Shown here: piece after piece, positions 43,560 through 52,283 of the stretch
Layout: each line of letters begins with the position of its first letter
How positions within the stretch are numbered: position 1 is the stretch's first letter
Assembly: GCA_038209965.1 (NCBI GenBank)
Contig: JBBQXF010000005.1
Location: forward strand, 1-64,000
Direction: 5' to 3'
DNA length: 64,000 nt
Source: JALONO01 sp038209965
Lineage (GTDB): Bacteria > Bacteroidota > Bacteroidia > Cytophagales > Thermoflexibacteraceae
The notes under the pieces: generated by a model
The model's input: only the letters and a program-made list of their open reading frames with translations
Databases searched by the model: none
What the model was told of the DNA's origin: nothing
Translations under genes and position numbers: made by a program

Positions 43560-44426
43560 CTAGCTTGCACAAACACCCCGCAATTGGCCCACCGCTTCGC
43601 GCAAGAAATTGGGCAGTACAGTGTTGTAGGTCAGGGCTATTTTATCCGGATCGTTGAGGTGGTCGATCATTTCTTGGTATTTTTGTTCCCCGTGGTTGTC
43701 GATCACCGCCCGGCGCTTGTCTTCTTGTTGAAAATACATGCTCATCCCGGTGGCATCGGCTTCGGGATGGAACTGAGTGCCGAAGAATTCATTTGAGATG
43801 CGCACCGACATGACGGCCCGTTCCAGATCCACATGTGGCCGGATTTTTTCCAAGGACAATATTTTTGCCCCCACTTCGCTCATTTTGTTAAAATTGGGCT
43901 GGGTCACTTGCCAGTCCCGCGAGTCAACGGCATAGTAGGGGTCGGGCAATTGGTGGTAGAATGGTTCACCAAGGCCCTCGATAGTTTTGTGGATCGGGAA
44001 AATACCGAATGAAGTGGAGCGCCGCTTGGTCACGTGGGCAAACTCAAAATAGCGGCACAGCATCTGGAAGGAATGACAGATGAAAAAAACGTATTTTTTG
44101 TGGCCATTCAAATTTTGGTTGTGGGCCCACAATTGATCCAGCAACTGAAAATATTGCGCTTCCCAAGCTTGGCCTTCGCCATCAAAGGGGCTGCCAGGGC
44201 CACCAGTGGAAACATAGATGTCATAATCGTCCGCTTGAGGCAAGTTCCCGCTGCCCCGCACATCAAACACTTCGTCAAGAAGGAAATGGTCTTCCGTAAA
44301 CCCGTCCTGCTCGCTAATAATCTGCTTGATACAGCGCATCCCTTGGTTGGGCACATTGTTGTACATGTCCAAAATGGCAACTTTAAGGATCCGCGAAGCT
44401 TCAGGGTCGGGATTGATGATCTCCAT
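43560..44426 (-). CDS. Class I glutamine amidotransferase-like protein
   Basis: This 288-residue protein has the triad elements of class I amidotransferases. The nucleophile elbow is in FFICHSFQMLCRYF (canonical GxCxGxQ is changed to IxCHSFQ), and the catalytic His and Glu are in FFGTQFHPEAD. The region STGGPGSPFD supplies the oxyanion loop. There is no synthetase domain, so it may hydrolyse a gamma-glutamyl compound or work with an unknown partner. C-terminal residues ~240-288 are an extra helical piece. The glucan phosphorylase homologue is upstream on the same strand, separated by a 22-bp hairpin. Confidence 0.8.
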   Translation of the reverse strand: MEIINPDPEASRILKVAILDMYNNVPNQGMRCIKQIISEQDGFTEDHFLLDEVFDVRGSGNLPQADDYDIYVSTGGPGSPFDGEGQAWEAQYFQLLDQLWAHNQNLNGHKKYVFFICHSFQMLCRYFEFAHVTKRRSTSFGIFPIHKTIEGLGEPFYHQLPDPYYAVDSRDWQVTQPNFNKMSEVGAKILSLEKIRPHVDLERAVMSVRISNEFFGTQFHPEADATGMSMYFQQEDKRRAVIDNHGEQKYQEMIDHLNDPDKIALTYNTVLPNFLREAVGQLRGVCAS

Positions 44427-44484
44427 AGAAAATAAAACGATGGTGGGAATTCACAAATCAAATGATAAACCAATTAAGTGCCAA

Positions 44485-44531
44485 CTTGCAACAGCTTGCG
44501 ATGTTTTGCAAACATTGCAAGCTGTTGCAAG
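44485..44531. repeat. 22-bp near-perfect hairpin
   Basis: The left arm 44485-44506 pairs with 44510-44531, with a single G-T wobble and a 3-base loop. It lies between the minus-strand phosphorylase homologue (ends 44574) and the amidotransferase (starts 44426). No T-tract follows in the minus direction. Confidence 0.6.
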
Positions 44532-44573
44532 AACTTTACAGAAAAAACCAATAATTCCCGGCTTTGTTTGCGA

Positions 44574-46247
44574 TTATGCGTACATGATCTTGTAATATTC
44601 GTCGGCCATCCGGTCGGCATCGAACTGCGGGTACACATCGTGCATACTGTTTTTCATCATTTGGAGCCAATGTGCAGGATGGTCATAATAACGCGGGATC
44701 ACCTTGTTTTCCAAGATGTTGAACAGTTGGTCGCGGTCATGGATGTCTTGGTGCTCGGTTGATTTGGTCAGATCGGCGGGCTGGATGATGAAGCTGTTCA
44801 CCTCATCATTGGCAAACTCGGGAATCCAGCCGTCGGAAATGGACAGGTTGATGGCCCCGTTCATGGCGGCGGTCATGCCGCTGGTGCCCGAAGCCTCGCG
44901 GGGGCGGCGTGGGGTGTTGAGCCACACATCAGCCCCTTCCTTGGCAATGCGCGACAGTTCCAGTTCGTAACCAGTCAAAATGGCGCAGTTGGGCAGGTGC
45001 TTGGTCATCTCCACAATATAGTTGAACGTCCCGGTCGCATTTTGGTCGCTGGGGTAGGGTTTACCGGCCCAAATCACTTGGATCGGGTGTTTTTTGCTGC
45101 GCAACAGCTTCTCGAAGCGGGCCATGTCGCGCAGGATGAGATCGGGCCGTTTGTAGGCCGCAAACCGCCGCGCCCACACGATGGTCAGCACGGAGGGGTC
45201 AAACCAAGTGCCGGTCTGGTTGGCCACCAGCCGGAACAGTTCCTGTTTCATTTCCTTTTTACGGCTCAGTAGGTGGGCATCGTCGCCAGTGTCGTAGGCA
45301 TGCTGGAGCTGTGGATCCACCCAGTATTTGCGGTTTTGGGCGTTGGTGATCGAGGTAATCTCGCACACCCCGTCGGCTTCGCCCCACATTTGGCGCGACA
45401 CTACCCCGTGGAGCTTGGATACTCCATTGGCTTTGCGGGACAGGTTGAGGGCGGCCAGCGTGTAGTCAAACACCGAGCGGGCCGCTTGCCCAGCCACAAT
45501 GAGGGCCTCGCCAGTGGGCACTTTGCCGAAGAATTTCATCAAGTGCAACAGGTGGGTGTCGTGGGTTTCGTTCCCCGCTTTTTCGGGTGTGTGGGTGGTG
45601 AACACCAGCCGCTTTTTCACTTCGGCCTGATCCCGGCCATGTTTGTCGTACAAGTGGAAGGCCAGTGGCAGGGCGTGGCCTTCGTTCATGTGGTAGAGGT
45701 CGGCCCCGCCGAGGGCATCCACCACCTTGGCCCCGCCAATGCCCAGCACAATGCTCTGGGCCACACGGGTAAGTTCGTTGCCGTCGTAGAGTCGCCCGGT
45801 AATGGTGCGCGACACGGCATCATTTTCGGCAATATCGGTGGAGAGCAGGTAAATGGGGGCAGTACCAAACGTTTCGGCCCGGAGACAGTATGCTTTTACC
45901 CAGACCTCGCCATCGGAAATGGGCACGCTGACTTTAATGCCAGTGTCCTCCAAAAAATTGTAGTTTTTTTCTTGGAACAGGACATCCATCTGGCCGCTGG
46001 CCTTGCGCACCTGATCATAGTAGCCGGTGGACCACAGCATGGTGATCCCGATCAAGTTTTGCTTGAGGTCAAACGCACTCCGCATGTGCGATCCGGCCAA
46101 AAAGCCCAGCCCGCCCGAGTAGGTCTTGAGGCTTTGGTCAATGGCAATCTCCATCGAGAAATAGGCAACGCGCTGGCTGTAAGCAGGGGCGGGGGTGTAG
46201 GGATGGTGCCAAGTGCTGTACTTGGCCCCGTTGGTTAAATGGATCAT
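44574..46247 (-). CDS. Alpha-glucan phosphorylase homologue (GT35), short form
   Basis: This 557-residue GT-B protein of the glycogen/maltodextrin phosphorylase family has YSGGLGFLAGSHMRSAFDL near the N-terminus, FTTHTPEKAGNETHD, and RRPREASGTSGMTAAMNGAINLS. Active phosphorylases have lysine in the last motif (GNMK or SGMK), which forms the Schiff base with PLP. Here residue 459 is Thr (codon ACC at 44871-44873), so phosphorolysis is doubtful. The ATG at 46247 is chosen because upstream frame residues are non-homologous. A TATATTTG promoter box is at 46285-46292. No glgA, glgB or glgC is nearby. Confidence 0.85.
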   Translation of the reverse strand: MIHLTNGAKYSTWHHPYTPAPAYSQRVAYFSMEIAIDQSLKTYSGGLGFLAGSHMRSAFDLKQNLIGITMLWSTGYYDQVRKASGQMDVLFQEKNYNFLEDTGIKVSVPISDGEVWVKAYCLRAETFGTAPIYLLSTDIAENDAVSRTITGRLYDGNELTRVAQSIVLGIGGAKVVDALGGADLYHMNEGHALPLAFHLYDKHGRDQAEVKKRLVFTTHTPEKAGNETHDTHLLHLMKFFGKVPTGEALIVAGQAARSVFDYTLAALNLSRKANGVSKLHGVVSRQMWGEADGVCEITSITNAQNRKYWVDPQLQHAYDTGDDAHLLSRKKEMKQELFRLVANQTGTWFDPSVLTIVWARRFAAYKRPDLILRDMARFEKLLRSKKHPIQVIWAGKPYPSDQNATGTFNYIVEMTKHLPNCAILTGYELELSRIAKEGADVWLNTPRRPREASGTSGMTAAMNGAINLSISDGWIPEFANDEVNSFIIQPADLTKSTEHQDIHDRDQLFNILENKVIPRYYDHPAHWLQMMKNSMHDVYPQFDADRMADEYYKIMYA

Positions 46248-46284
46248 CGTTGAGAAATGAAGGTTCAGTTGCTTGGTGAACAGC

Positions 46285-46292
46285 CAAATATA
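46285..46292 (-). promoter_or_regulatory. -7 box for the phosphorylase homologue
   Basis: TATATTTG on the minus strand, 37 bases before the ATG at 46247. Confidence 0.5.
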
Positions 46293-46365
46293 AACAAGAC
46301 CCACCGAAAAAGCCGTGGATCGCACCGATCTTCCCCTAAATTGCGGCACAAAAACCCATATTGTT

Positions 46366-48615
46366 ATGCAACAGACCATTTTGGGCCAGCCACGGCCCAC
46401 TTATTTTGGCCACCAATCCTTGCGTTTGGTAGTTTTTATGGCGTGTTTGTGCTTGGCTTTCTCGAGCTTGGCCCAGCAACGTTACCAGAGCTTGGCCGAA
46501 GCCTTGCAGGCTGGCCGGGAACTGTCGGGTGCATTTGGCCCCACCAGTGTGAACTGGATCAATAACGGGGAAAAATATTCGTTCATTGCCGGGGGCGGTA
46601 TCCTCAAGTCGTTCACCCCGGCCACGGGCAAAGAAGAGGAGCTTTTCAATGCGGCGGGCCTCAAATTTCCCGACCGCGATGCTGCGTTTGACTATCAGTC
46701 GTTTCAATTTTCCCAAGATTCCAAGTATTTGCTGTTTCAGTGCAATTTCCGGCCGGTTTGGCGGTTTTCGGGCAATTCGGATTATTACGCCTATTCTATT
46801 GCCGATAAAACCCTGCAACTGGCGGCCAAAGATGCCCGCACGGCCCAGTTATCGCCCGATGGCAAAAAAGTGGGTTATGAGCGCGACGGCAATTTGTATG
46901 TCTATGATTTTGCCACCAAACAAGAAACCCAACTGACCAACGATGCCCAAGAGGAATTGTACAATGGCCGTTTCGGTTGGGCCTACGAGGAGGAATTTGC
47001 CCTGGCCCAAGCGTGGATCTGGTCGCCGGACAGCAAGCAGATCGCCTTTTGGCAGTCTGACGAGCGCAATGTGCCGCTGTTCCAAATGACTGACTATGCG
47101 GGCAAGCACCCGCATTATGACAAGTTGCGCTACCCCAAGGTGGGCGATCCCGTGCCCGTGGTGCGCGTCGGCGTGATCGACATCGACAAGAAAGAGCGGC
47201 AATGGATCAACGTGGATCTGGCTGGGGGCTATCTGCCCCGGATGTATTGGACTGCCGTGCCCGGCCAAGTGGCGGTGGTGCACCTGAACCGTGCCCAAAC
47301 TGAACTGAAATTGTACTTTACCGAGGCATCAACCGGCAACACCCGCTTGGTGATGGAGGAGAAATCGGCGGCGTGGATCGATGTGTACGATTTCTTTGCG
47401 GGCATGACCCACTATTTCAATTTCCCGCAGGGCGTACAGGAGTTCTATTGGATTTCGGATCGCGATGGGCACAACCACCTCTACCGCTACGATTACGCGG
47501 GCAAACTATTGGGCCAAGTGACCAGTGGCAACTTTGACGTGGTCACGGTGCCGTTGGTGGATCCGAAAAAGAAACTGGTCTATTATGTATCGACCGAGCA
47601 ATCACCCATGGAACGCCACCTTTACGCCATCGGGATTGACGGTAAAAAGAAAAAGCAACTCACCCAAACGGCTGGGCGGCACGCTATCGATCTGGCCCCC
47701 AACGGCAGTTATTATTTGGATCGGTATTCCAACATCCAGACCCCGACCCAAGTGGAATTATGGGACACCCAGGGCAAGATGCTCAAAAAATTGGAGGACA
47801 ATGCCAAGGTGGCCGCTTTCATCAAGTCCCATGCCTATGCACCCCGCGAGTTGGTCAATTTCGCCACTTCCGATGGCCAGAAACTGGATGCCTACTTGGT
47901 CAAGCCCATCGGCTTTGATGAAAACAAAAAATACCCAGTGGTGCTCAATATCTACGGCGGCCCCGGATCGCAGTCGGTTTACAATGAGTTTGGCCGCGAT
48001 ACTTGGGAGCAATGGCTGGCCCAAGAAGGCTACATCGTGGCCAGCGTCAACAACCGGGGCAGCGGCAATTACGGCAAGTCATTCAAAACCGTGGTCTTTG
48101 AGCGCCTCGGCGAATATGAGAGCAAGGATTTTGTGGAGACCATGAACTATCTCAAAACCCAGAAATGGGTGGATGGCGACAACTTGGCCATTCGGGGCCA
48201 CAGCTACGGCGGCTACATGGCCAGCTACACCATGCTCACCCACCCCGGCGTGTTCAAGGTAGCGCTGGTGGGTGCGCCCGTGACGGACTGGCGGCTCTAT
48301 GACTGCATTTACACCGAGCGGTACATGGGCCTACTGCCCCAGAACGAAGCCGCCTACGTAAAATCGGCCCCGACGACGCACGCCGGCAACCTGAAGGGCC
48401 ACATGTTCATCGCCCACTCTACGATGGACGAAAATGTCCATGTCCAGAACACCTTCCAGTTGGTGAAGGCCCTGATCGACAAAGGCAAAGATGCCGACTT
48501 GCGCATCTATCCGCCCGGTGCGCACGGGGTGGCTTACAGTGCCCAGAGCCGCCTGCTGCTCTTTAGCCAATATACCAACTACCTCAACAAACATTTGAAG
48601 GGAATGGGGCAATAA
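46366..48615 (+). CDS. Dipeptidyl peptidase IV (S9B family)
   Basis: This 749-residue exported serine peptidase has a signal peptide (residues ~1-36). A DPP4 N-terminal propeller (~80-490) follows, with the EE motif in WAYEEEFALAQ that holds the substrate N-terminus. The C-terminal alpha/beta-hydrolase domain has nucleophile Ser613 in GHSYGGYMAS, Asp in STMDENVH and His in PPGAHGV. It removes X-Pro or X-Ala dipeptides from peptides in the periplasm. The ATG at 46366 opens the signal sequence. It is monocistronic, followed by a 19-bp palindrome. Confidence 0.94.
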   Translation: MQQTILGQPRPTYFGHQSLRLVVFMACLCLAFSSLAQQRYQSLAEALQAGRELSGAFGPTSVNWINNGEKYSFIAGGGILKSFTPATGKEEELFNAAGLKFPDRDAAFDYQSFQFSQDSKYLLFQCNFRPVWRFSGNSDYYAYSIADKTLQLAAKDARTAQLSPDGKKVGYERDGNLYVYDFATKQETQLTNDAQEELYNGRFGWAYEEEFALAQAWIWSPDSKQIAFWQSDERNVPLFQMTDYAGKHPHYDKLRYPKVGDPVPVVRVGVIDIDKKERQWINVDLAGGYLPRMYWTAVPGQVAVVHLNRAQTELKLYFTEASTGNTRLVMEEKSAAWIDVYDFFAGMTHYFNFPQGVQEFYWISDRDGHNHLYRYDYAGKLLGQVTSGNFDVVTVPLVDPKKKLVYYVSTEQSPMERHLYAIGIDGKKKKQLTQTAGRHAIDLAPNGSYYLDRYSNIQTPTQVELWDTQGKMLKKLEDNAKVAAFIKSHAYAPRELVNFATSDGQKLDAYLVKPIGFDENKKYPVVLNIYGGPGSQSVYNEFGRDTWEQWLAQEGYIVASVNNRGSGNYGKSFKTVVFERLGEYESKDFVETMNYLKTQKWVDGDNLAIRGHSYGGYMASYTMLTHPGVFKVALVGAPVTDWRLYDCIYTERYMGLLPQNEAAYVKSAPTTHAGNLKGHMFIAHSTMDENVHVQNTFQLVKALIDKGKDADLRIYPPGAHGVAYSAQSRLLLFSQYTNYLNKHLKGMGQ

Positions 48616-48697
48616 TAAAACATGCACAGTGCCGCTTTGGGCATACCGTGCGTGTTTTTGCCCAAGCAATTGAAATGAAACAAGCGTTTCGACAATA

Positions 48698-48736
48698 CAA
48701 ATGCCGCTATTTTGATCATCAAAATAGCGGCATTTG
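48698..48736. repeat. 19-bp perfect palindrome between convergent genes
   Basis: The arms at 48698-48716 and 48718-48736 are exactly complementary around one central base. It lies between the DPP4 gene (ends 48615) and the sugar isomerase gene (ends 48777). It probably acts as a factor-independent stop in both directions, although flanking T-tracts are missing. Confidence 0.65.
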
Positions 48737-48776
48737 TGTGGTAGGGTACTCAATTCAACGCAAACCAGTAAACGGC

Positions 48777-49832
48777 TTATCCAATCCCAAGCAACTTCTT
48801 GTTCAGGGCTTCATCGGTGCCGGTCGTGGCAAAGTCATCAAACGCCCGGGCGGTCACTTCGATGATGTGGCTGGCGATGAACGGCGCTCCCTCGGCGGCA
48901 CCCTGATCCGGCGATTTGATGCAACATTCCCATTCCAATACCGCCCACGAGGCGTAGTCATATTGGGCCAGTTTGCTAAAAATCCCACTGAAGTCCACTT
49001 GGCCATCGCCCAGGGAGCGGAACCGCCCGGCCCGCTGCACCCAGTTCTGAAACCCGCTGTACACGCCCTGCTTGCCCGTTGGGTTGAACTCTGCATCTTT
49101 GACGTGGAAAGCTTTGATGCGCTCGTGGTAAAAGTCAATAAATTGCAAATAATCAAGTTGTTGGAGCACAAAGTGGCTCGGGTCGTAATTGATGTTGGCC
49201 CGGGGGTGGCCGCCGAGCGCCTCGAGGAACATCTCGAACGTGATCCCGTCGTGGAGATCCTCGCCCGGGTGGAGTTCGTAGCACACGTCCACGCCCTGCT
49301 CGTCAAAGGCATTGAGGATTGGCCGCCAGCGGTTGGCCAGCTCGGTGAACCCCGTCTCGACCAGCCCGCTGGGCCGCTGGGGCCAAGGGTAGAGGTAGGG
49401 CCACAGCAGGGCACCCGAGAACGATACGTGCGTGTCCAGGCCCAAGTGGCGGCTGGCCTTGGCCGCGTATTTGAGTTGCTGCACCGCCCATTCAGTACGG
49501 GCCTTGGGGTGGTTGTGCATTTCGGCCGGGGCAAAACTGTCGAACATGCTGTCATAAGCTGGGTGGACAGCGACCAACTGGCCCTGCAAGTGGGTGGCCA
49601 GCTCAGTGATGACCACCCCGGCTTCTTTGGCAGTACCAGCCAGTTCATCGCAATAAGTTTTGCTCTCGGCAGCCAGTTTGAGGTCAATGCACCGGCCGTC
49701 CCAAGTGGGCACTTGTACGCCCACGTAGCCCAGATCGGCGGCCCATTGGCAAATGGTCTTGAAATTGTTGAACGGGGCAGCTTCGCCCATAAATTGAGCG
49801 AGGAAAATGGCCGGGCCTTGGATAGTTTTCAT
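48777..49832 (-). CDS. Sugar phosphate isomerase/epimerase (AP-endonuclease-2 TIM barrel)
   Basis: This 351-residue TIM-barrel protein starts IQGPAIFLAQFMGE and shows WGYVGVQVPTWD-like early strands. Metal-ligand candidates are in CYELHPGEDLHDG (Glu/His), INYDPSHFVLQQ and AFHVKDAEF, the usual xylose-isomerase-like set. Family members epimerise or isomerise sugars or act as inosose dehydratases; the substrate is unknown. The Gfo/Idh oxidoreductase at 4203 belongs to pathways that often pair with this family, but the two genes are far apart. It is monocistronic. Confidence 0.85.
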   Translation of the reverse strand: MKTIQGPAIFLAQFMGEAAPFNNFKTICQWAADLGYVGVQVPTWDGRCIDLKLAAESKTYCDELAGTAKEAGVVITELATHLQGQLVAVHPAYDSMFDSFAPAEMHNHPKARTEWAVQQLKYAAKASRHLGLDTHVSFSGALLWPYLYPWPQRPSGLVETGFTELANRWRPILNAFDEQGVDVCYELHPGEDLHDGITFEMFLEALGGHPRANINYDPSHFVLQQLDYLQFIDFYHERIKAFHVKDAEFNPTGKQGVYSGFQNWVQRAGRFRSLGDGQVDFSGIFSKLAQYDYASWAVLEWECCIKSPDQGAAEGAPFIASHIIEVTARAFDDFATTGTDEALNKKLLGIG

Positions 49833-49987
49833 CTTTTTGCGGAAAAATTGGAAGTTTCGCGGCTAAATTAGCGGATTATTGCATTAAACTTTGTCTGTCA
49901 ACGCCAAAAAACAAGTTTTTGCCCCCTTAATTTGTTTGATAAAAGGGAAATTTGCATATTTGTTTTTTTCTAATCTTTACATGCACC

Positions 49988-50437
49988 ATGCTTAACCTTG
50001 AACCATTTTACCAAATCGTGCAGGAGAGTATCCGCGAACTGAATGTGGATCCCGATGGCTGCCGGACTGAAAAAACAGGTCAGTGGGACCTAAAAAAAGG
50101 CTCGGCAAGTATTTGGGTGGACGTTTTTCTCTCTAAACAGAACGAAGACTACGGCTATCTGCAAGTGATGGCCCCCATCATCAAAGTACCGGACACCCGC
50201 CGCGAAGAGTTTTACCGCGAACTGCTCGAGGTCAACTATGGCCTGTATGGGGTAGCTTTCAACGTGTACAATGATTGGGTCTATCTCAAAGGGATCCGCG
50301 AACTGGAAGATCTGAGCAAAGAGGAGGCCACGGCCCTGCTCAATCGTATTGGCAGCTATGCCGATGATTATGATGATTATTTCAAGAACAAATATTACGC
50401 ACCTTTTTCTTCGGGTGGGCGCGCTCCCGCCAGTTGA
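49988..50437 (+). CDS. YbjN domain protein
   Basis: This 149-residue soluble protein has a fold like type III secretion chaperones (YbjN family): alternating helices and strands with the core WVDVFLSKQNEDYGYLQVMAPI and an acidic C-terminal segment (YADDYDDYF). YbjN proteins are thought to assist or regulate other proteins; the partner is not evident. The ATG at 49988 is used because it begins the folded region (MLNLEPFYQIV). It ends at a bidirectional terminator shared with the SRPBCC pseudogene. Confidence 0.78.
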   Translation: MLNLEPFYQIVQESIRELNVDPDGCRTEKTGQWDLKKGSASIWVDVFLSKQNEDYGYLQVMAPIIKVPDTRREEFYRELLEVNYGLYGVAFNVYNDWVYLKGIRELEDLSKEEATALLNRIGSYADDYDDYFKNKYYAPFSSGGRAPAS

Positions 50438-50462
50438 GGCACTCACTGATTTGACAAAAAGC

Positions 50463-50496
50463 AAAAAGATCCGGCACAACGGTGCCGGATCTTTTT
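50463..50496. terminator. Bidirectional terminator between YbjN and SRPBCC genes
   Basis: A 15-bp perfect stem (50463-50477 with 50482-50496) has a 4-base loop, starting with A5 and ending with T5, so it works in both directions. Confidence 0.9.
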
Positions 50497-50508
50497 GGGT
50501 AGAGTCAC

Positions 50509-51054
50509 TTAGCGGTTGGAGACTTCTTTTTTCTCAGCCAATTGGCTCAAGTTTAACAGTGCTTTTTCCAAATCTGGGCCCATTGACCCATCCATAAACA
50601 GGCCCTCATACCGATTGATGGGATTGAAGCCCAAATTCACGTCCAATCGGCACGTCACCTTGGTTCCACCAGCTTCAGGGTTCATTTGAAAAGTGAGCCA
50701 AGTCTTGTTGCGCGCATAATCTAAGCTAACTTCCACCAGCACCGGGTGCTGGCTGTCGGTGATCAATAATTGGCCATTGCCCAAACTTGGGTGTTGGCTG
50801 GTCCAAGCATAAGTGGCGCCACCTCCCGACATGGGTCCCGTTTAGTTGATTTCCATGGTGGGATCGATGTCAAGCCAAGGTGACCACTTCTCCCAGTTCT
50901 TTAGAGTATTTACTTGTGCAAACACGGTTTCGGGGGCGGAGTCCACCACCAAACTGCGCTCGATGTGGGCGTAAGAAGGCAGCAATAAGCCGCTGGCCAT
51001 AAACAAAGCCAGCAGCCCGAGCGGTAAAACAATGAATAGTTTTAGTGATTTCAT
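50509..51054 (-). pseudogene. SRPBCC (polyketide cyclase-like) gene with an in-frame stop
   Basis: Read from 51054, the frame encodes a membrane-anchored SRPBCC protein. It has an N-terminal hydrophobic helix (residues ~5-27), then HIERSLVVDSAPETVFAQV and WEKWSPWLDIDPTMEIN, then a TAA at 50842-50844. The same frame continues with TGPMSGGGATYAWTSQ and on to 50509, the normal second half of the family. No frameshift is involved: one nonsense codon at position 71 of about 181. It is probably a recent inactivation or a sequencing error; otherwise two separate peptides (70 and ~107 residues) would result. Confidence 0.8.
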
Positions 51055-51380
51055 TATTGATAGTCGTGAAAAAGTAAGCTAAAAACAGTGCCAGAAAGCA
51101 GCCCTAAGCTAATTGGGCGTTGATTGGAATTGCTCAGTTGCATAAAGTAGGCCAGATCGGCGATCATGACATCAGGCAACTATTAGTGGATACGCAGCAT
51201 TTTCCGTAAAATAGGTGCAGACACGGGGTGCGTTGACTAGTTGTACGTTGACAGGCCCGTCTTGGTTTTGGTGGAGGGGCCTTAAAGCCAGTTAAGTTTC
51301 GTTTTTATTGAAAAGTTGTAAATAGTTATTGTTTTTGTTACATTTGTAAGGTTAATAATAAAAGTAAAACCATAGGTTCT
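51055..51380. other. Gene-free divergent region
   Basis: About 325 bases lie between the SRPBCC pseudogene and the nuclease gene. It holds the nuclease promoter (51316-51346). I see no gene. Confidence 0.4.
51316..51346 (+). promoter_or_regulatory. Promoter of the nuclease gene
   Basis: TTG at 51316-51318 and TACATTTG at 51339-51346 are separated by 20 bases, close to the Bacteroidota -33/-7 spacing. The ATG at 51381 lies 34 bases downstream. Confidence 0.5.
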
Positions 51381-52283
51381 ATGTTATTAGGTTATCGTCT
51401 TCCCCTATTTTATATCAAATGGGCATCGCACATCCTGATTTTGTGCCTTTGCGCGGTATTGGTGTGCAACAGTTGCCGGTATGTGGTCCTCAGTCCCGTC
51501 ACTACCCGCGATCTGCCCGGGCGGGATGCCCATTTGGCCCTGGGCAACCCCAGCAACGCTACCGCCAGTATGGCCAATTATGACAACTATTTAATGGAGA
51601 AGGTCCAGTATGCCCTTTCTTACAATCGGTCGCGCGGCTGCGCCAACTGGGTGAGCTGGCACTTGGGCAAGGCATGGCGCGGCGCGGCCCCCCGGCAAAA
51701 CAATTTCCGCAGTGATCCCGCCCTGCCCGCTGGCTGGGAGCGGGCCAAGACGAATGATTACACCAATACGGGTTTTGATCGGGGCCATATCTGCCCATCG
51801 GATGACCGGGACGGGAGCATTGAGGACAACTCTGCCACATTCGTGATGACCAACATCATGCCCCAAGCTCCCGAGAACAACCAGCAAACTTGGCGTTTTC
51901 TGGAGGAATATTGCCGCAAGTTGGTTTCTCAGGGCAATGAGCTGTATATCATCGCCGGCAGTTACGGCCGAGGGGGCACCGGGAGCAAAGGCGGGCGTAC
52001 CAGCACCATTGCCGATGGGCGAATCGTGGTGCCGGCCCGCACCTGGAAAGTCATCTTGGTGTTGAGCGATGGCGGCAATGACCTGGGCCGCGTGGCGCAA
52101 GACACCCGGATCATTGCGGTCAGTATGCCCAATACCCAAAGTGTCACTGACAAGGAATGGGGCCAATACCGGGTAAGTGTAGATGAGCTGGAGAGTGCCA
52201 CTGGTCTCGATTTTTTCAGTAAGTTGCCCGCCAATTTGCAACGAAGCCTTGAGTCAGGGGAGGATAGTGGGCCAACCAAATGA
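51381..52283 (+). CDS. Exported DNA/RNA non-specific endonuclease
   Basis: This 300-residue protein of the NUC1/EndoG (beta-beta-alpha-metal) family has an N-terminal hydrophobic export segment (~residues 13-35) with cysteines at its end, possibly a lipoprotein. The catalytic motif is TGFDRGHICPSDDRDG (DRGH, with His as general base), followed by FVMTNIMPQAPENNQQTW, whose Asn pair holds the metal. It degrades DNA and RNA outside the cytoplasm, for nutrition or defence. No immunity or inhibitor gene is adjacent. It is monocistronic. Confidence 0.88.
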   Translation: MLLGYRLPLFYIKWASHILILCLCAVLVCNSCRYVVLSPVTTRDLPGRDAHLALGNPSNATASMANYDNYLMEKVQYALSYNRSRGCANWVSWHLGKAWRGAAPRQNNFRSDPALPAGWERAKTNDYTNTGFDRGHICPSDDRDGSIEDNSATFVMTNIMPQAPENNQQTWRFLEEYCRKLVSQGNELYIIAGSYGRGGTGSKGGRTSTIADGRIVVPARTWKVILVLSDGGNDLGRVAQDTRIIAVSMPNTQSVTDKEWGQYRVSVDELESATGLDFFSKLPANLQRSLESGEDSGPTK

